A stretch of DNA of 64,000 nt from assembly GCA_030685235.1 (NCBI GenBank), contig MU839090.1:248001-312000 (forward strand). Direction: 5' to 3'. The translations under genes were made by a program, and so were the position numbers. Under the pieces are notes generated by a model that was given only the letters and a program-made list of their open reading frames with translations, had not been told where the DNA came from and did not search any database. The number at the start of each line of letters is the position of its first letter. The stretch's first letter is position 1. The DNA comes from Copromyces sp. CBS 386.78 (lineage: Eukaryota; Ascomycota; Sordariomycetes; Sordariales; Sordariaceae). Shown piece by piece: positions 11,943 to 23,990 of the stretch.

Positions 11943-14900
11943 ATGTCTTCCGGCTCTGAGGACGACAAGCCGCTCGCCAACCTGAAGGTTAACGGCCACG
12001 GTACGTCGATGCTTCTGTGACCAGTCACACCTTTCCCCATCAGCTCTCGCTCACTACCCCTTCACTCTATCCTCTGCCCACCGTCACACGGTTTGCCAGC
12101 CGATTCGAGTCGACGTGTCATGCCTTCCATGGCCTCGTCTTCTAGACGTAACCTGCCATTGTACCACGCCTCTGAGACTAACTTTCCATCAACTGTAGCC
12201 TCGGCGCCGATAATCTCCAAGGCCGATGATCGTGCCATGGACGCTGCTGACTCCAAGGTTCATATGGCTCCCGTTGGTGTCTCCATCCGCAACGGCCCCG
12301 TCGACCAGGACAAGATGGATATCGACTCCCCAGTAAACGGTCAGGCTAAGCGCAAGTCGCGGGCATCCATTGATCAGTCTGTCAACTACAAGGATGAATC
12401 CAGTGATGACGAAGCACCCTTGGTAGGCTTCCTTGTCTTTCCAAGCTTGGTATCCTTTCTTGGCCTGTGGCTAACTATGACAGGCGAAACGTTCAAAAAC
12501 ACAACATAAGCAACCAGACTCCGATAGCGACGACGAGCCGATTGCGAAAAAGAATGGCGCGAGGTTGCCTCCCTCCGCCAAGAACACGGATATGGACGTA
12601 GATTCTGACGATGACGAACCCCTTGGAAAGATCGCCGCGAAGAAAGCCAGCATTGAGAAGGCGGCCGTTAAGGAAGCCAAGAGTATCCGTGCTGATACCA
12701 AGGCCAAGAAGCCTGTTGCTAAGAAGGCCGTGAAGGATGAATCCTCCGATGACGAACCCCTTGCGAAACCCACCAAGCGACAGGCCAACGGCACAGCTGC
12801 GAAGAAGGCGAACGGTGTGAAGAAGGAAGAATCCGACTCGGATGTGCCCATCGCCAAGCGGGCGAAGAAGGCACCTGCTGCAAAGCCTGCCGCGAAGGCC
12901 GCCGCGAAGGGCAAGGCTGCCACTGCCAAGAAGCCCGTCAAGGAAGAATCGAAGGACATCACTGATGAGGACGATGAGGAAGAGGAGTATAAGTGGTGGG
13001 AGGAGTCGGCGAAGAAGGAAGATGACAGTATCAAGTGGAACACCTTGGAGCACAACGGTGTCATCTTTCCCGAGGATTACCAGCGTCTGCCCAAGGATGT
13101 CAAGCTGCTCTACGATGGAACGCCGGTCGAACTCGACATCGAGGCCGAGGAAGCTGCCAGCTTTTTCGGCTTCATGCTTAACTCGACGGTGAATGTTGAG
13201 AATCCAACTTTCCAGAAGAACTTCTTCAGGGACTTTAAGGAGATACTGGATCGGACAGGCGGCGCCAAAGACAAGAACGGCAAAAAGGTAGACATCAAGG
13301 AATTCGAAAAACTCGACTTCTCCCAGTTGTGGGCTTACAAGGACGCTCAAACGAAGGCCAAGAATGCCCGGTCGTCAGCAGAGAAGAAGGCCGAGAAGGC
13401 CGAAAGAGAGAAGAGGGACGCCCCATATCTGTATTGCAAGTGGGATGGGCGAAAAGAAAAGGTCGGTAACCCCAGAGTGGAAATTCCAGGCCTTTTCCGC
13501 GGTCGCGGTGACCACCCCAAGACTGGGTGTATCAAGAAGCGTGTCTTGCCAGAGCAAATCACCATCAACATTGGCAAGGAGGCCAAGGTCCCAGATCCGC
13601 CAGCTGGCCACAAGTGGAAGGCCGTTCAACATGACAACAAGGCAACTTGGCTCGCAATGTGGCAAGAGAACATCAACGGCCACTACAAGTATGTCATGTT
13701 GGCAGCAAACAGTACTGTCAAGGGCAAGGCCGATTTCAAGAAGTTCGAAAAGGCCCGTGAGCTCAAGAAACACATCGACCGCATCCGTGCCGACTACACC
13801 AAGGACCTCAAGAGTGAGGTCATGGCTGACAGGCAACGTGCAACGGCCATGTACCTCATTGACAAGTTCGCTCTTAGAGCCGGTAACGAAAAAGATACCG
13901 AAAACGAGGCCGAGACTGTCGGTTGTTGCTCTCTCAAGTACGAGCACGTCACCCTTAGGGAACCCAACACTGTCATCTTCGACTTCTTGGGTAAGGACAG
14001 TATTCGTTTCTACAACGAGTTCACGGTTGATCGCCAGGTCTTCAAGAACCTCAAGATGTTCAAGAAGCCTCCCAAGGAGGACGGAGATGACATCTTCGAC
14101 AGACTGACGGTAAGTTTATTCTACTCTACATGATTCGGAAGCATTGCTGACTCGCTATGTAGACAACCCAACTCAACAAGCACTTGTCGAGCTACATGCC
14201 TGGGCTTACGGCAAAGGTTTTCCGTACTTACAACGCATCGTACACCATGTCTAAGCTGCTGCAGGAGCTCAAGGTGACGAATGCCACGGTCGCTGAAAAG
14301 GTCAAGCTCTACAATGACTGCAATCGCCAGGTTGCTATTCTCTGCAACCACAAGCGCACTGTCGGTGCTGGCCACGAGCAGCAGATGAAGAAGCTCGTCG
14401 AGCAGATTAAGGGCCTGCGATACCAGAAATGGCGGACAAAGATGATGATGCTCGATCTTGACCCCAAACTCAAGAAGAAGAAGGGTGCTGCCTTCTTTGA
14501 GCTTGATGAGGACTTGACAGAAGAGTGGGTTAAGTCTCATCAGGAGTTCCTCGTCGAGGACCAGAAGAGCAAGATCAACAAGAAGTTCGAAAAGGACAAC
14601 GAGAAGCGGGTGGCCGAGGGTGAGAAGCCTCTGCCTGCCAGCGAGCTCAAGGAGCGACTCAAGGTGGCCTCCGAACTAGAAGCCAAGTTCAAGAAGGAGA
14701 ACAAGACCAAGAAGGTCGAGGCTGAAGGCAAGGGTCCTTCTGTCGAGAAGTTGGAGGCAGCTCTTGTGAAGCTTGATCAGCGTATCAAGAACCTGGAGCT
14801 GCAATCCGCGGATCGTGAAGGAAACAAAGAGGTTGCTCTTGGCACCTCCAAAATCGTAAGTCAGAGATCAGTTTTCATTCAGATGTTTAGCAGGATGCTG

Positions 14901-15055
14901 ACCCTCTATTACAGAACTACATCGATCCCCGTCTTACGGTCGTCTTCTCGGCCAAGTTTAATGTGCCTATCGAGAAGTTCTTCTCCAAGACGTTGCGCGA
15001 AAAGTTCAAGTGGGCTATTGAGTCTGTCGGAACCGACTCGACGTGGGAGTTCTGA
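11943..15055 (+). CDS. top1: DNA topoisomerase I (type IB)
   Basis: Nuclear type IB topoisomerase that relaxes supercoils through a transient 3'-phosphotyrosine bond. Exons 11943-12000, 12100-12422, 12484-14109, 14163-14855 and 14915-15055 encode 946 residues. The N-terminal 340 residues are charged, with repeated E-S-S-D-D-E/S-D-D-D-E-P-like acidic patches between Lys/Ala-rich stretches, the usual disordered nuclear-targeting arm. The core begins around [27 protein letters not shown]. Catalytic-core features include [20 protein letters not shown] and the CNHKRTVG segment. A coiled-coil Lys/Glu linker precedes [14 protein letters not shown], where Tyr902 is the expected nucleophile. The last exon ends in STWEF, as in other fungi. 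All introns have GT-AG ends; the second (12423-12483) contains a CTAAC branch site. Confidence 0.96.
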
Positions 15056-16042
15056 GGTTGGCCAGGTATCGTCGTTCGTATTCTGATAAGTTATTCACAC
15101 AAGCCTTTCCTATAGACAACAACATGAATTTCATGTTTTTCTTTTTGGCACCTTTCACTCCAATCACACACGAAATAGCCTTGATAGACCCCTTGGTAAA
15201 TCGTTTTACTATCCTCATTTGGGCATCATGGGTTTTGTTAGAAAGCTTGCTGGACGCGTATGCCAAAACAAAAGCAGGCGAAGCGAAGTTTTATGCGGTC
15301 TAATGGTTAGAGAAATGATGGAGGCAATTTGCTTGCTCTTGATGAGTTGTATGGAGTTTCCATTCGCATTGTGCACAGCTTGATCTCAGAGGGTGGAGTT
15401 ACGGAGGTCGGTGTTCACTCCATATCGGTGTCGAGGCTGGCAAAGAATCAAAAGGATTCAGAATCGGGATAGATGGTCGCTATATCCTCAAAACCTAGAA
15501 TGGATTATCGTTAACAACGGAGTATAAATTCGAATACCATCATCACTTGTTGTTGCGACCACGCATGTTCGTGAGAGGACAAATAACCAATGGTATGTGC
15601 AGACACCAAATGAGACACAACTACTACCAGAAATTGGCTGCATACGTGCCTAAACAAAGGGCATCTGCCGTTTGAAAACGCTGATCAGGTCCAACTTGTG
15701 TGTGTATGTGGTGTCTATCGTGATGTAAGAGTACAAAAATGTCCCATACCATAGATGGTACATTATCATTCCCTCTGCTTCCAATCATATACATGGGTAA
15801 CGTTGCCGTCGCCGATACATATCAGATCTCTACCAAGCCAAATATCCCTTAAACGCCGTATCAGGTAAAATGCCCAAACCCAGATTGAATCTTACGCCTG
15901 CAAATGCATCGTGCTGCTGCTGGCTCCTACGCCTTCAGCCTCCAAAGGAGAACAAGACCCCGGATCATTATTGAGCAGCAACAGAAACCTGGAAGAGTGC
16001 TGTCATGCCACTCCAGATATACCATCAACTAGGTTGAAAACC
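15056..16042. other. Convergent 3' regions of the topoisomerase I and GH16 genes
   Basis: Tail-to-tail interval of about 1 kb. No convincing gene, RNA or repeat was recognised. Short open frames immediately after the topoisomerase stop are AT-richer and have no recognisable domain. Confidence 0.55.
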
Positions 16043-17281
16043 TCAAGCCAAGCACCCAACGAAAGCAGCAAGAGCCACCGTCACAAGCGACGTAGCAACC
16101 AGCAAACCCTGCGGCGGCCTCATCATCGCGCTCGCCGCGCCAATAGGCACGATCTTCCCATCTGGTTTCATAACCCAGCCATCAGGAACACCGTAGGTAG
16201 TCTTCGTGCCGCCGGTGCTACCACTGCCGCTGCCGGACGCATCTCCACTGACGGCCCCAATTCCGCCCACGGGCACCGAGCCGCTCGCAACCCCCGTATT
16301 AGACGCCGCCGGTGCGCTAGCCGTCACTGTGACCGTGCCGGACTTGCCCAGGTTCCCGTTCACCTTGCCGCCCTCCGCGATGATGCTCTGCCACGTGCCG
16401 CTCGTGTCGCCGTAACGGTATGACTTGCCCGTCGAGTAATCGGCAACCATGATGCTCTTGACCGCCATTGAGAAAGGACCCTTACTATAATCGGTGGGAC
16501 CCCTAGCCCACTGGATTGTACCAGGGGAATTGGCGCTGTCGCCGCCCGACCACGCGCCAAACTTGACTTGCATGGGCGACTGCGGGTATTGTCCGCCGGC
16601 ATCGTTGACGGTCAACGACCGCACCAGCGTGCCGCCCACATACCACGCGATTCGTTCGCTAGTCCAGTCGATCGTGTACTTGATGAACTGCCCCTGGGAG
16701 TTGGGCGCCGGATTGAACTGGCCGCGGTCGTAGGTGGCGGTTTTCCCTTGGGAGAAGAAGTTGGTCTGCACGTACGTGTTGTCGGCTCCTAACCACTCAA
16801 AGTCGATCTCGTCGAGGATGTCGGATTGGAGGACTACCGAGGAAACGATTCCCGCACCGGGGGCCGCCTTCATGGTAATTTCGACACGCCCGAACATGAT
16901 GTAGAAGATGGAGGATAACTGGGGGCTATCGCCGGGTTTGGCGACGGTGAAGGAGACGCCGTCGTTTTTGGAGTAGGTGGGCGTACCGCCGTAGGCGTTG
17001 AAGGAGTTCACGCCGCCTTGGGTGAAGTCGACGTTGATGGCCATGCCGAGGGCGGTGTTTGGGGGGCAGTCGGCTGGAAAGAGGGGGAGGGATGGTGTTA
17101 GGCATATTTCTTTTCTCTCTTTATTTTTTTACTTTGGGGATATGGATATGTAAGTCTGAAATGAGAATGAGGTTTTAAGAGACTTACTTCGCTGTGTTGG
17201 GTTACATGCTGACCATGTTTGCGCGGAAGCTACACTTGCGAAAGCAGCTGTCACCGCTGTTCGCCAACTTAGGGACACCAT
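16043..17281 (-). CDS. Crh-type GH16 cell-wall transglycosylase, GPI-anchored
   Basis: Extracellular enzyme of the fungal Crh/Utr2 class, which links chitin to beta-glucan in the wall. Minus strand, exons 17281-17188 and 17073-16043 (intron 17074-17187), 374 residues. The first exon encodes a signal peptide (about residues 1-20, ending A-S-A before QTWSACNPTQR) and the start of the mature protein. The splice joins to a Cys-containing TDCPPNTALG segment. The GH16 active-site motif DEIDFEWLG is intact, with Glu residues as nucleophile and acid/base. The domain is followed by a Ser/Gly/Ala/Thr-rich linker and a hydrophobic C-terminal tail (LLVATSLVTVALAAFVGCLA), as expected for GPI attachment. 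It could equally be called Crf1-like; the exact paralogue cannot be told. Confidence 0.92.
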
Positions 17282-18845
17282 GATTGTTGTTTTTGTGTTC
17301 CCAGGTCTTGTGGTGACACAGGGAGGTCAGGAAGAATTATTTGGGAGCTTTGGACTGAAGAGGCAACCAAGGTTCGGCTTTTGGGTCTTCGAAGTTGAAT
17401 CGGTGCTCTCGATCGCGGGGTGGGTTGGTGAAACGGACTCGTGTGAGCGGTGATGTGATGGTGGAGAACCCGAAGCCAAAGCGGCGGTCACAACGTCGAA
17501 CGGTTTTCGGGAATCGGGATGAGTAACAACAGAAACCTGAGTATAAATTGACAGACTTGTTGGTGTATGACGACAGATGGGACGACAGGTTCAGCGAGTG
17601 ATGATCAACAGTCCCAGGCAGTGGCAGTAGTCTTATGTATACGAACAGGAAAAGAAGGGTCGCGGGATCTTGCATGACACTTGCCCTGTTCCCGGCTTTT
17701 AATGGGACCCAGGCGCTGTATCAATGAATGCAGCGAATGCGTAAACGCGAGTGGAAAAAGGAATCACACTCTCCGATCACATCGATCCTTGTGAGAAAAG
17801 GCCCGGACTGGCTGAACAAGGCAGTTGGCGGTCCAGGTCTTGTCCCAGCTTGTCCCAGCCTCTCACAAGTCAACAACCTGCCAGAATCGTCATTGTAGGC
17901 TCCCCACCATCAGCTCTCTCTGGGCCGCCCGGGCTTGGAGCTAAGGAGCCTGCTTTTTCAAGGGACCACTGAGAGCTCCATCGGACAACACTTGAGCCAT
18001 GGAAAAGGTTTCGGTCTCGTTCCGTTTTAGCCAACTTTCCTTCATGAAACAATGTAGGAATGTTTTTTTCGGTCCTTTGCGAATGTTAGAATCTTGAAAC
18101 CTTTTTTCTTCTTTTTTTTTGGGTTCTTCAAAGGACGGGAGGTTGGGGGATGTGTTTCCTTGGGAGGCACGGACAAACGCTGTTGTTTGTGTTGTTGCAC
18201 TGAGATTGGAGAGGTCTTCAGCACACTGCCACCGCTGCCATCACTGACCTGTGAATCGGGTGGTTGGGAGTGGGTTTTCTTGGCGTAACGCCAACACCCA
18301 TCGGCCCGCCAAATCGTGAAAAAGTTTCGGTGGTTCCGGGTCCATTGTGGCTCAGAGTCCTCGGCGCCGCTTCTCCGTTGATGCTCCACTTTTCCGTTGT
18401 CTGGTCTTCCGTTGGGCGGGTCACTCCCGCTGTGTTCCACTTCGGAGTTTCATGTTGCCTCGACACCGCATTGTTGACTTTTGTTGTGATGGAGAAAAAA
18501 AAAGGGGGTAAAAGTCGTCGTGAGTGTCGAAGGCACTGCTTGCACGTTCGTTACCCGCCCGTCAAGTAAGCTTTCAGGCGCGTGCCACGACTACAGTACA
18601 TGATTTGGAAACATCGGATGATTTTGTCGGCAGGCGGCAGGAGCACTTCCGTCGCACTTCCTACAATCTAACCCTGGTATATTTGTTAGCTTGGTACAAA
18701 ACAGGGGGGGAAGACAGGCATGCAGAGCCAGTAATCGTTATTTATTTAAGCCAGAAACTAACACACTGTGAACACTATTATACATTAATTAACATTGAAA
18801 ACAGGGTAAAATAAGTATAAAAAACAGGGTTTAAAATATTATAGA
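17282..18845. other. Upstream region of the GH16 gene leading into the first RIPed island
   Basis: No gene recognised. GC content is normal to about 18.7 kb and then drops sharply towards the transposon nest. A 15-bp palindrome (two 7-bp arms around one A) lies at 18280-18294. The last 150 bases probably include the terminal part of the Tc1/mariner element, whose transposase ends at 18846, but I could not define its terminal repeat. Confidence 0.5.
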
Positions 18846-18961
18846 TTAGTAACCAATATATCTACTATTTGCAATAATAATAATGCGCAACCGCTTAGGT
18901 ATCGAGTGCACCAACTTCTTTATATAAGACTCTAAGTAAGTAATCTATACCTCTTCGATAG
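18846..18961 (-). pseudogene. C-terminal fragment of a Tc1/mariner-like transposase (left part)
   Basis: Read on the minus strand from 18961 this gives an I-E-E-V-x-I-T-Y-L-E-S-like stretch, then P-K-R-L-R-I-I-I-I-A-N and a final I-G-Y before a TAA at 18846. This fits the end of a Tc1/mariner transposase. The rest of the gene lies on the far side of the retrotransposon nest (from 31305), so the coding sequence has been cut in two by the insertion of element A1. It is also damaged by RIP-type C-to-T changes. Confidence 0.65.
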
Positions 18962-19180
18962 TGTTATAGGGCTAGCGCCCAGGGGTTGAACTTAGCTGAT
19001 GCTAGGTCAGACCGCCTGCGATAGCTCTGGTTCGGATACCCCGGCCTTAGCGCTACAGTATACAAAACCCTTTCCGATTACACTTTTTTAATATAGTCTC
19101 TTTCCTTCCTTCTCTATTAAATATAGTATTTTAACTTTATACGACTACTTACTATACTTTACTCTTATAGACCCGTTATA
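18962..19180 (+). repeat. 5' LTR of element A1
   Basis: 219 bp. It pairs with the reassembled 3' LTR (20939-20977 plus 31125-31304). Where the two copies differ, the difference is almost always C to T or G to A. The left copy is strongly mutated and the 31125-31304 part nearly spared. Confidence 0.85.
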
Positions 19181-20938
19181 TTATATTTGACCCTCTTTAT
19201 TAATAACTTCGTACTATCGCCTATACGCTAAAAGAGTTTCCCTTCGTTGCGTCGCTTTCCTCCCGTAATAAAATTCCTTATTTACCTACAATCTTTGCTA
19301 CTCGGACCTCTATCCCCTTCGATAATAGTACTAGCTTTCCTAACGATTCCCTGGTTTTAAGACCCTTAAGAACGGTTATAATAGTTTATAATTGCTTTCT
19401 AAACGTTATTAATTAAGGTTATTGCTAACGCTAGGGCTCCCGCCGCGGTTCCTAAACCGGTACTCCCTTACTTTAAGAAGTTCTTTAGCGCTAAAGAAGA
19501 CTTCAAAACCTAGGTTTTGAGCGTATAGGCTAAATTCTATATAGATAGATACATTATTAGCGATATAGAAGCGTAATTTTATTATTTACTCGCTTACTTA
19601 TCGCTTTCCATTAAGAAGCTTCTCGTTACCTTCGCCGCTTCGCTACAATTTCCCTATAAATTTATCGAAAAGTTTAGATTATTTATAAAAATCCCAATTT
19701 TATTAAACGTATAGTATAAGAATTATATTAATTTAGATAAAAGATTAAAGAGTCGATAACGGTTTTTATTATACGATTTGAAGAGGTGCTCTATTGTACT
19801 AAGGCCGATTCTTAATTAAATACCGTTAAAATAAGTTAGTTTACCGCTTTTTTAATTTACGAATAAAAGTAATACCTTTCCGATTATACTAACATATTAG
19901 AATAGTATTTAAATTTATTCGAATATTTTCGCCGCTTTAACAGTAATGCCTTTTTTGTTTCAACGTTTTCGAAATATTATTCGGTTAATAATAACGCTAA
20001 TAATCCTATAAATATTTCTATTAACGCTTCGACGGCTAAATCCGCCGCTTTATCCTTATCGTAGAAGTAGAAGAATAAATAGAAGAAGGAGGGTAAGTAT
20101 ACGAATTGTAATAGTAGTTCTTACTAATTTAAATAATATAAGATAAAGATTAGAATAAATAACATATAATTTAATTCGGTTAGGGGTATAGGCGGTTATA
20201 ACAACGATAATTAAGAGGAAGATATAAATTAAGTAGCGCCTTATTAAAGGTAACCCCGATAAGACTATAATAAAAGGAAGTTTGTACGTCCGTATAGGAG
20301 GGACTTTTATAATTATTAGAGTACAACGTTTTATTTATTAGCTAGAAACGTCAGTTAACCTTCTTTTACCTTTCTATACGTAGCTAATTAGAAGTTAGTA
20401 TTTACTATAAAACGTAATTGTAAAAGGGTAGTAAATATAATATTTCGTAAATATAAGACTATTAAGCCCGTCCTTAGCGAGGGATACGTATTAAAATTCT
20501 ACAATTCTATAGTAATTTAATTATTAAAGATGAAGGCTCCTATTAGTAGGAAAAGTAGAATAATATAAAGTATTGGGTAATAACCGTAATTTGATTATTA
20601 ACCGAATATAAATTTGTAATACGGTAGAAGAGGTTCTTAGATAGGTATAGTCTAAATATATTCTTTAATTTAATTTTAGTTCCCGTATATTAGGAATAAT
20701 TCTATATAGGTAGTACTTCGTAAGGGTATTGCTAATTCGGGTAGTAAATAAGTAATCGTATTACGTTTATTTAGGAGTTTAGTTATAGATACTTTTCGTT
20801 TAGTATTATTAATTTCTTCCCCGTTTCTATACGTTAGGTTAGGAGTGATTAGGCTAGATTTTTATTCGTTTTATATATTTTAATTACAATTGTTGTGCAG
20901 TAGGCTTATATCTCCTTTAGGGGGGAGTAGGGGAGTAA
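19181..20938 (+). pseudogene. RIPed gag-like gene of element A1
   Basis: The remnant reads like a retrotransposon capsid: an F-K-T-x-V-L-x-V-x-A-K-F-Y-I-type segment near 19500-19560, then a basic/Ser-rich stretch. At 20098-20139 there is a zinc-knuckle remnant with exact CX2CX4HX4C spacing, in which two Cys codons and the His codon now read Tyr. Stops are frequent and almost all are TAA or TAG at sites where CAA, CAG or TGG would have stood. No reverse transcriptase, RNase H or integrase motif was seen in its 1.76 kb. A2 has a homologous internal region. Function cannot be expressed now. Confidence 0.65.
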
Positions 20939-20977
20939 TATTATAGGGTTAGCGCCTAGGGGTTAAACCTAGTTAAT
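20939..20977 (+). repeat. 3' LTR of element A1, first fragment
   Basis: First 39 bp of the A1 3' LTR. It ends in TTAAT (20973-20977), the target-site duplication of element B. The rest of the LTR resumes at 31125. Confidence 0.85.
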
Positions 20978-21209
20978 TGTTATAGGGTTAGCCTATATTA
21001 CATATACTGGTAATAGTAGCTCTTTAAGACTACTATTACTACCGGTTAATTAGCTATAGCCTCCCGCTATAGACCCACTAAGGGTTTATAGTTCGAGTCC
21101 TATAAAAGCCCATCTCCCGAGTGTACTTCTATACTTCTCTTCCTTTCCTCCTCGTATAATTACGTATATTAATTATTTATACCTAACTTCTCGCCCTCTA
21201 CTCGTAATA
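20978..21209 (+). repeat. 5' LTR of element B
   Basis: 232 bp, starting TGTTATAGGGTTAGC. It contains the TATA-like CCTATAAAAGCC. Compared with the right copy it is strongly C-to-T mutated, for example TATACTTC against TACACTTC near 21130. Confidence 0.88.
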
Positions 21210-22737
21210 GTTAATTACACCTTTTAATTATTACGTTTATAATATAAACCTATCTTTTATTACAATTATTTTTCAATTACGCGCGTATAAAGATCGCCTC
21301 GTTACGAATTGTTAAACCTAATACCCCCCCCCTAAATATCGATAATCGTAGTTATAATAATCGCCCAATTAAAATTCCAACATCCCTTCACTAATGCGTA
21401 AGGGAAAATACTCTTTATTTAAAAAATAAAAAATCGCTTATCTTTAATTACTTCAAATAGTCCTAATAACGGACCTTTACTTTAAACAGTCCTAATTACA
21501 GACCTTCACCTCTCTTTTATTTCGAATAATCACCTCTCTTTTATTTTATATTTTATAATAATAGCGATCCCGCCCTTTTTTCCCCCAATAGTAATACCAG
21601 TAGTAATAATCTTTCCAACCTTTCTACTCCTACTACTAATAACGGTAACCTATTTAATTTAAAATTATTACATTCTATTATTAATACTTTTAATAGCGAA
21701 TTCAATATTATAGTTTATTATGCCGCGCTTTTCGAACTTCCTTAACCCATTATTATAATTTTTATTAATTTTTTCGAAGGTTTCGACTAATAAAAAAGTC
21801 TTCTTATTTTGCGCGAATATTTCGAAATAACTTCTCTTTTTTCTTAAACCCCTACTTTCTAATCTATTATTATACTTTTTAATCGCCTTTATCGTACTAA
21901 CTTCAAATACTATAATAATTTTAAAAGTAATTTTTAACGTTCTAAAGAGGAATTTAAAATTACCCGTTAAATAACCGACGACGCCTAATCTAATTTCGAT
22001 TAAAAGAACTTCAATTATATTAATTTCAAGTCTACTTATAATATTATTATTGGTCTTATCACGTTAACTAGTGTAACTAGTCTACCTAATAAGTATACGG
22101 TACTACTTCCTTTCTAGTCTAGAGGAAAAACCGTATTGTTGAAATCCGGGTGAAAACTTCCAACTTCCTTCCTTTAATCCTAACCCTATCCCCTACTTTC
22201 GTCCCGTCTTACTACGGGAGCCCGGGAGGATATCGGATTCTTCTAAGTTCGTCTTCTACTTTGGATGGCTATCGTTGTTCCCGGTAGGAATTTCTCGGTT
22301 GCTTTTAATTGGTTGCTTCGCTTCCCTACCCGGACTAGTTGCTTCGGTAGCGGGTGTTGCTTCTTTCATCTTATTTTTAGGGTATCGAGGGTAGGGAGAC
22401 GAGGTCTTACTTCTTGAGCGTTTCTTCGCCGATACGGCCTCTATCGGCTGCATATAGGGGGTATGCTTGAAGACCGGGAATTGTAAGATAGCTGATTGGT
22501 CGATATCGTACGGCCGGGCGGGTTCTGGTTCGAGCTAGTACCGTGGTTCTGGAATGGATTTTTGCGGTGGGGCTCCAATTCTTAACCCTATTAGCGGAAG
22601 CGGAGAGAGAGGCCGTTATTTTCGAATAGGGATGAGATTTTTCTTTACGTACCTAGTTACGTAGTACTAGGGTTCTAGACTAGGCTGGGCCCCCTATATT
22701 TTTAACGCTGTATTTTAATAGGTAATAGCGGAGAAGA
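21210..22737. other. Leader / 5' internal region of element B, including a less-damaged patch
   Basis: 21.2-22.1 kb is AT-rich RIPed DNA with a possible capsid-like remnant. From about 22.15 to 22.70 kb the composition changes abruptly: GC is higher and TG dinucleotides are common, while CA remains nearly absent. A minus-strand open frame at 22256-22453 (65 codons, Lys/Ser/Pro/Thr-rich) lies here but matches nothing I know and may be chance. Confidence 0.5.
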
Positions 22738-22764
22738 TTTCTATCCGAAAAGATCGGATAGAAA
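22738..22764. repeat. Perfect 11-bp inverted repeat next to the tRNA-like sequence
   Basis: Arms TTTCTATCCGA (22738-22748) and TCGGATAGAAA (22754-22764) flank a 5-nt loop. On the minus strand it lies immediately downstream of the tRNA-like gene and includes a TTTT run, so it could serve as a pol III stop. No other role is evident. Confidence 0.7.
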
Positions 22765-22765
22765 G

Positions 22766-22851
22766 GGAGGGGAGCGGGATTCGAACCTACGACCTTTCGA
22801 AAATTCGAGAGGGAAACCAAGCTCAGATCTTCCCAACTGAGCTATCCCCCC
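22766..22851 (-). tRNA. tRNA-like sequence of undetermined identity (tRNA, tRNA pseudogene or SINE head)
   Basis: On the minus strand, the 5' acceptor GGGGGGA pairs fully with the 3' TCCCCTC (one G-T pair). TAGCTCAGTTGG is a perfect A box and GGTTCGAATCC a perfect B box, with the canonical TTCGAAT T-loop. The span of about 86 nt exceeds a type I tRNA. The D stem has a mismatch in the standard fold, and the anticodon arm does not fold convincingly: either a short intron, a long variable arm (a TCGAA/TTCGA stem is present) or decay. It sits inside element B just upstream of gag. I do not assign an anticodon. Confidence 0.5.
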
Positions 22852-22869
22852 TCTACTTATAATACCCTA

Positions 22870-23990
22870 TTCGCAGAATATAATACTTTTAAAGTATAAA
22901 TTTCCTCTTCTTCCCCCATTAATAATACAATTAGAAAAATAATTATATTCTCTTCTCTTCGCTAAATAGTAGAAAACCCGCCTATTTTTACTAATAAAGA
23001 GATTAATAATCCCGCTTATAAATATAAAATCTTTAAAGCCTAATATTTCCGAATTTAATCTTAATAAAAATACAATACTATTCTTTATTCTTTTAAAAAC
23101 ATTAAGATTATTTGTACCGCTATACTTTTAAGACCCGAAAGCTTATTTAATATTTAAAATAATTTAAATATAATCTAATTGGACCCCGACGAAGTAAATT
23201 AGCATTAGAAGATAAGCGTTAAATTTATAGAATATTTAATTTCTCGTTTCTAGAACGTAAATTTTAAAATAGACGCCGGCCGTTATTTATAAGAATTATA
23301 TATAAAAAATATATTTTTCACGGATTTCGAATTTAAATTAATTAATTTAATAAACTTCTATAATTTCAATAATTTAATAAAAGTCTATTATTTCCAGAAT
23401 AAAATTAATAAGCGTTTCCGTAATATTTTCGCTTACTACAACCTTCCCCCTAATAACGATTTCAAATATTAGCTCGAAATTTGTTATAATATTACCGGCA
23501 ACTTTAAAAATACAGATTATTATTAAAAAATAGTAAACTACTTCTTTAATCCCGGTAACGGCACTAATAATAATAATAATAGCGGAAGTTACTCTAACGC
23601 TAAACCTTCTACTAATAATATCCCTATTAACTAAAGTAGTAATAAAATAAATTTAAATACTATTAATTTTATAATTTTTATTTATAAAAATATTCTTAAT
23701 TAGTATTCCTACAATAACTTCTACCGTTATTATAACAAGCCCGGCCATATCGCCCGCAATTATACCGCCTTAATTAACTACAGTTCCTAAAGCCTCTAAT
23801 ATTCTACTAATAAAAAGTTAAAAAATAAAGGTTATAGTAAGGGTCGTAATTAAAAATAAATCTACGCTACTAATACTATTCTAACTACCCTAACTACTCT
23901 AACCGCCCTTACTAAACCCGCTATTAATAAAAAATATTATAATAATTAAGAAAACGCTTAGCCTCTATATATAATTATATATAAAAGCTT
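22870..23990 (+). pseudogene. RIPed gag gene of element B
   Basis: Degenerate gag region. A CCHC zinc knuckle is recognisable at 23722-23763: the frame reads Y-R-Y-Y-N-K-P-G-H-I-A-R-N-Y, with spacing exactly CX2CX4HX4C and all three Cys positions now Tyr, the expected result of G-to-A change in TGT/TGC codons. Multiple in-frame stops are present. Its place between the LTR and pol fits gag. Confidence 0.7.

Noticed and set aside
12493..13350. 285-codon minus-strand open frame
   Set aside because: Antisense to topoisomerase I; it reflects codon bias of the sense exon.
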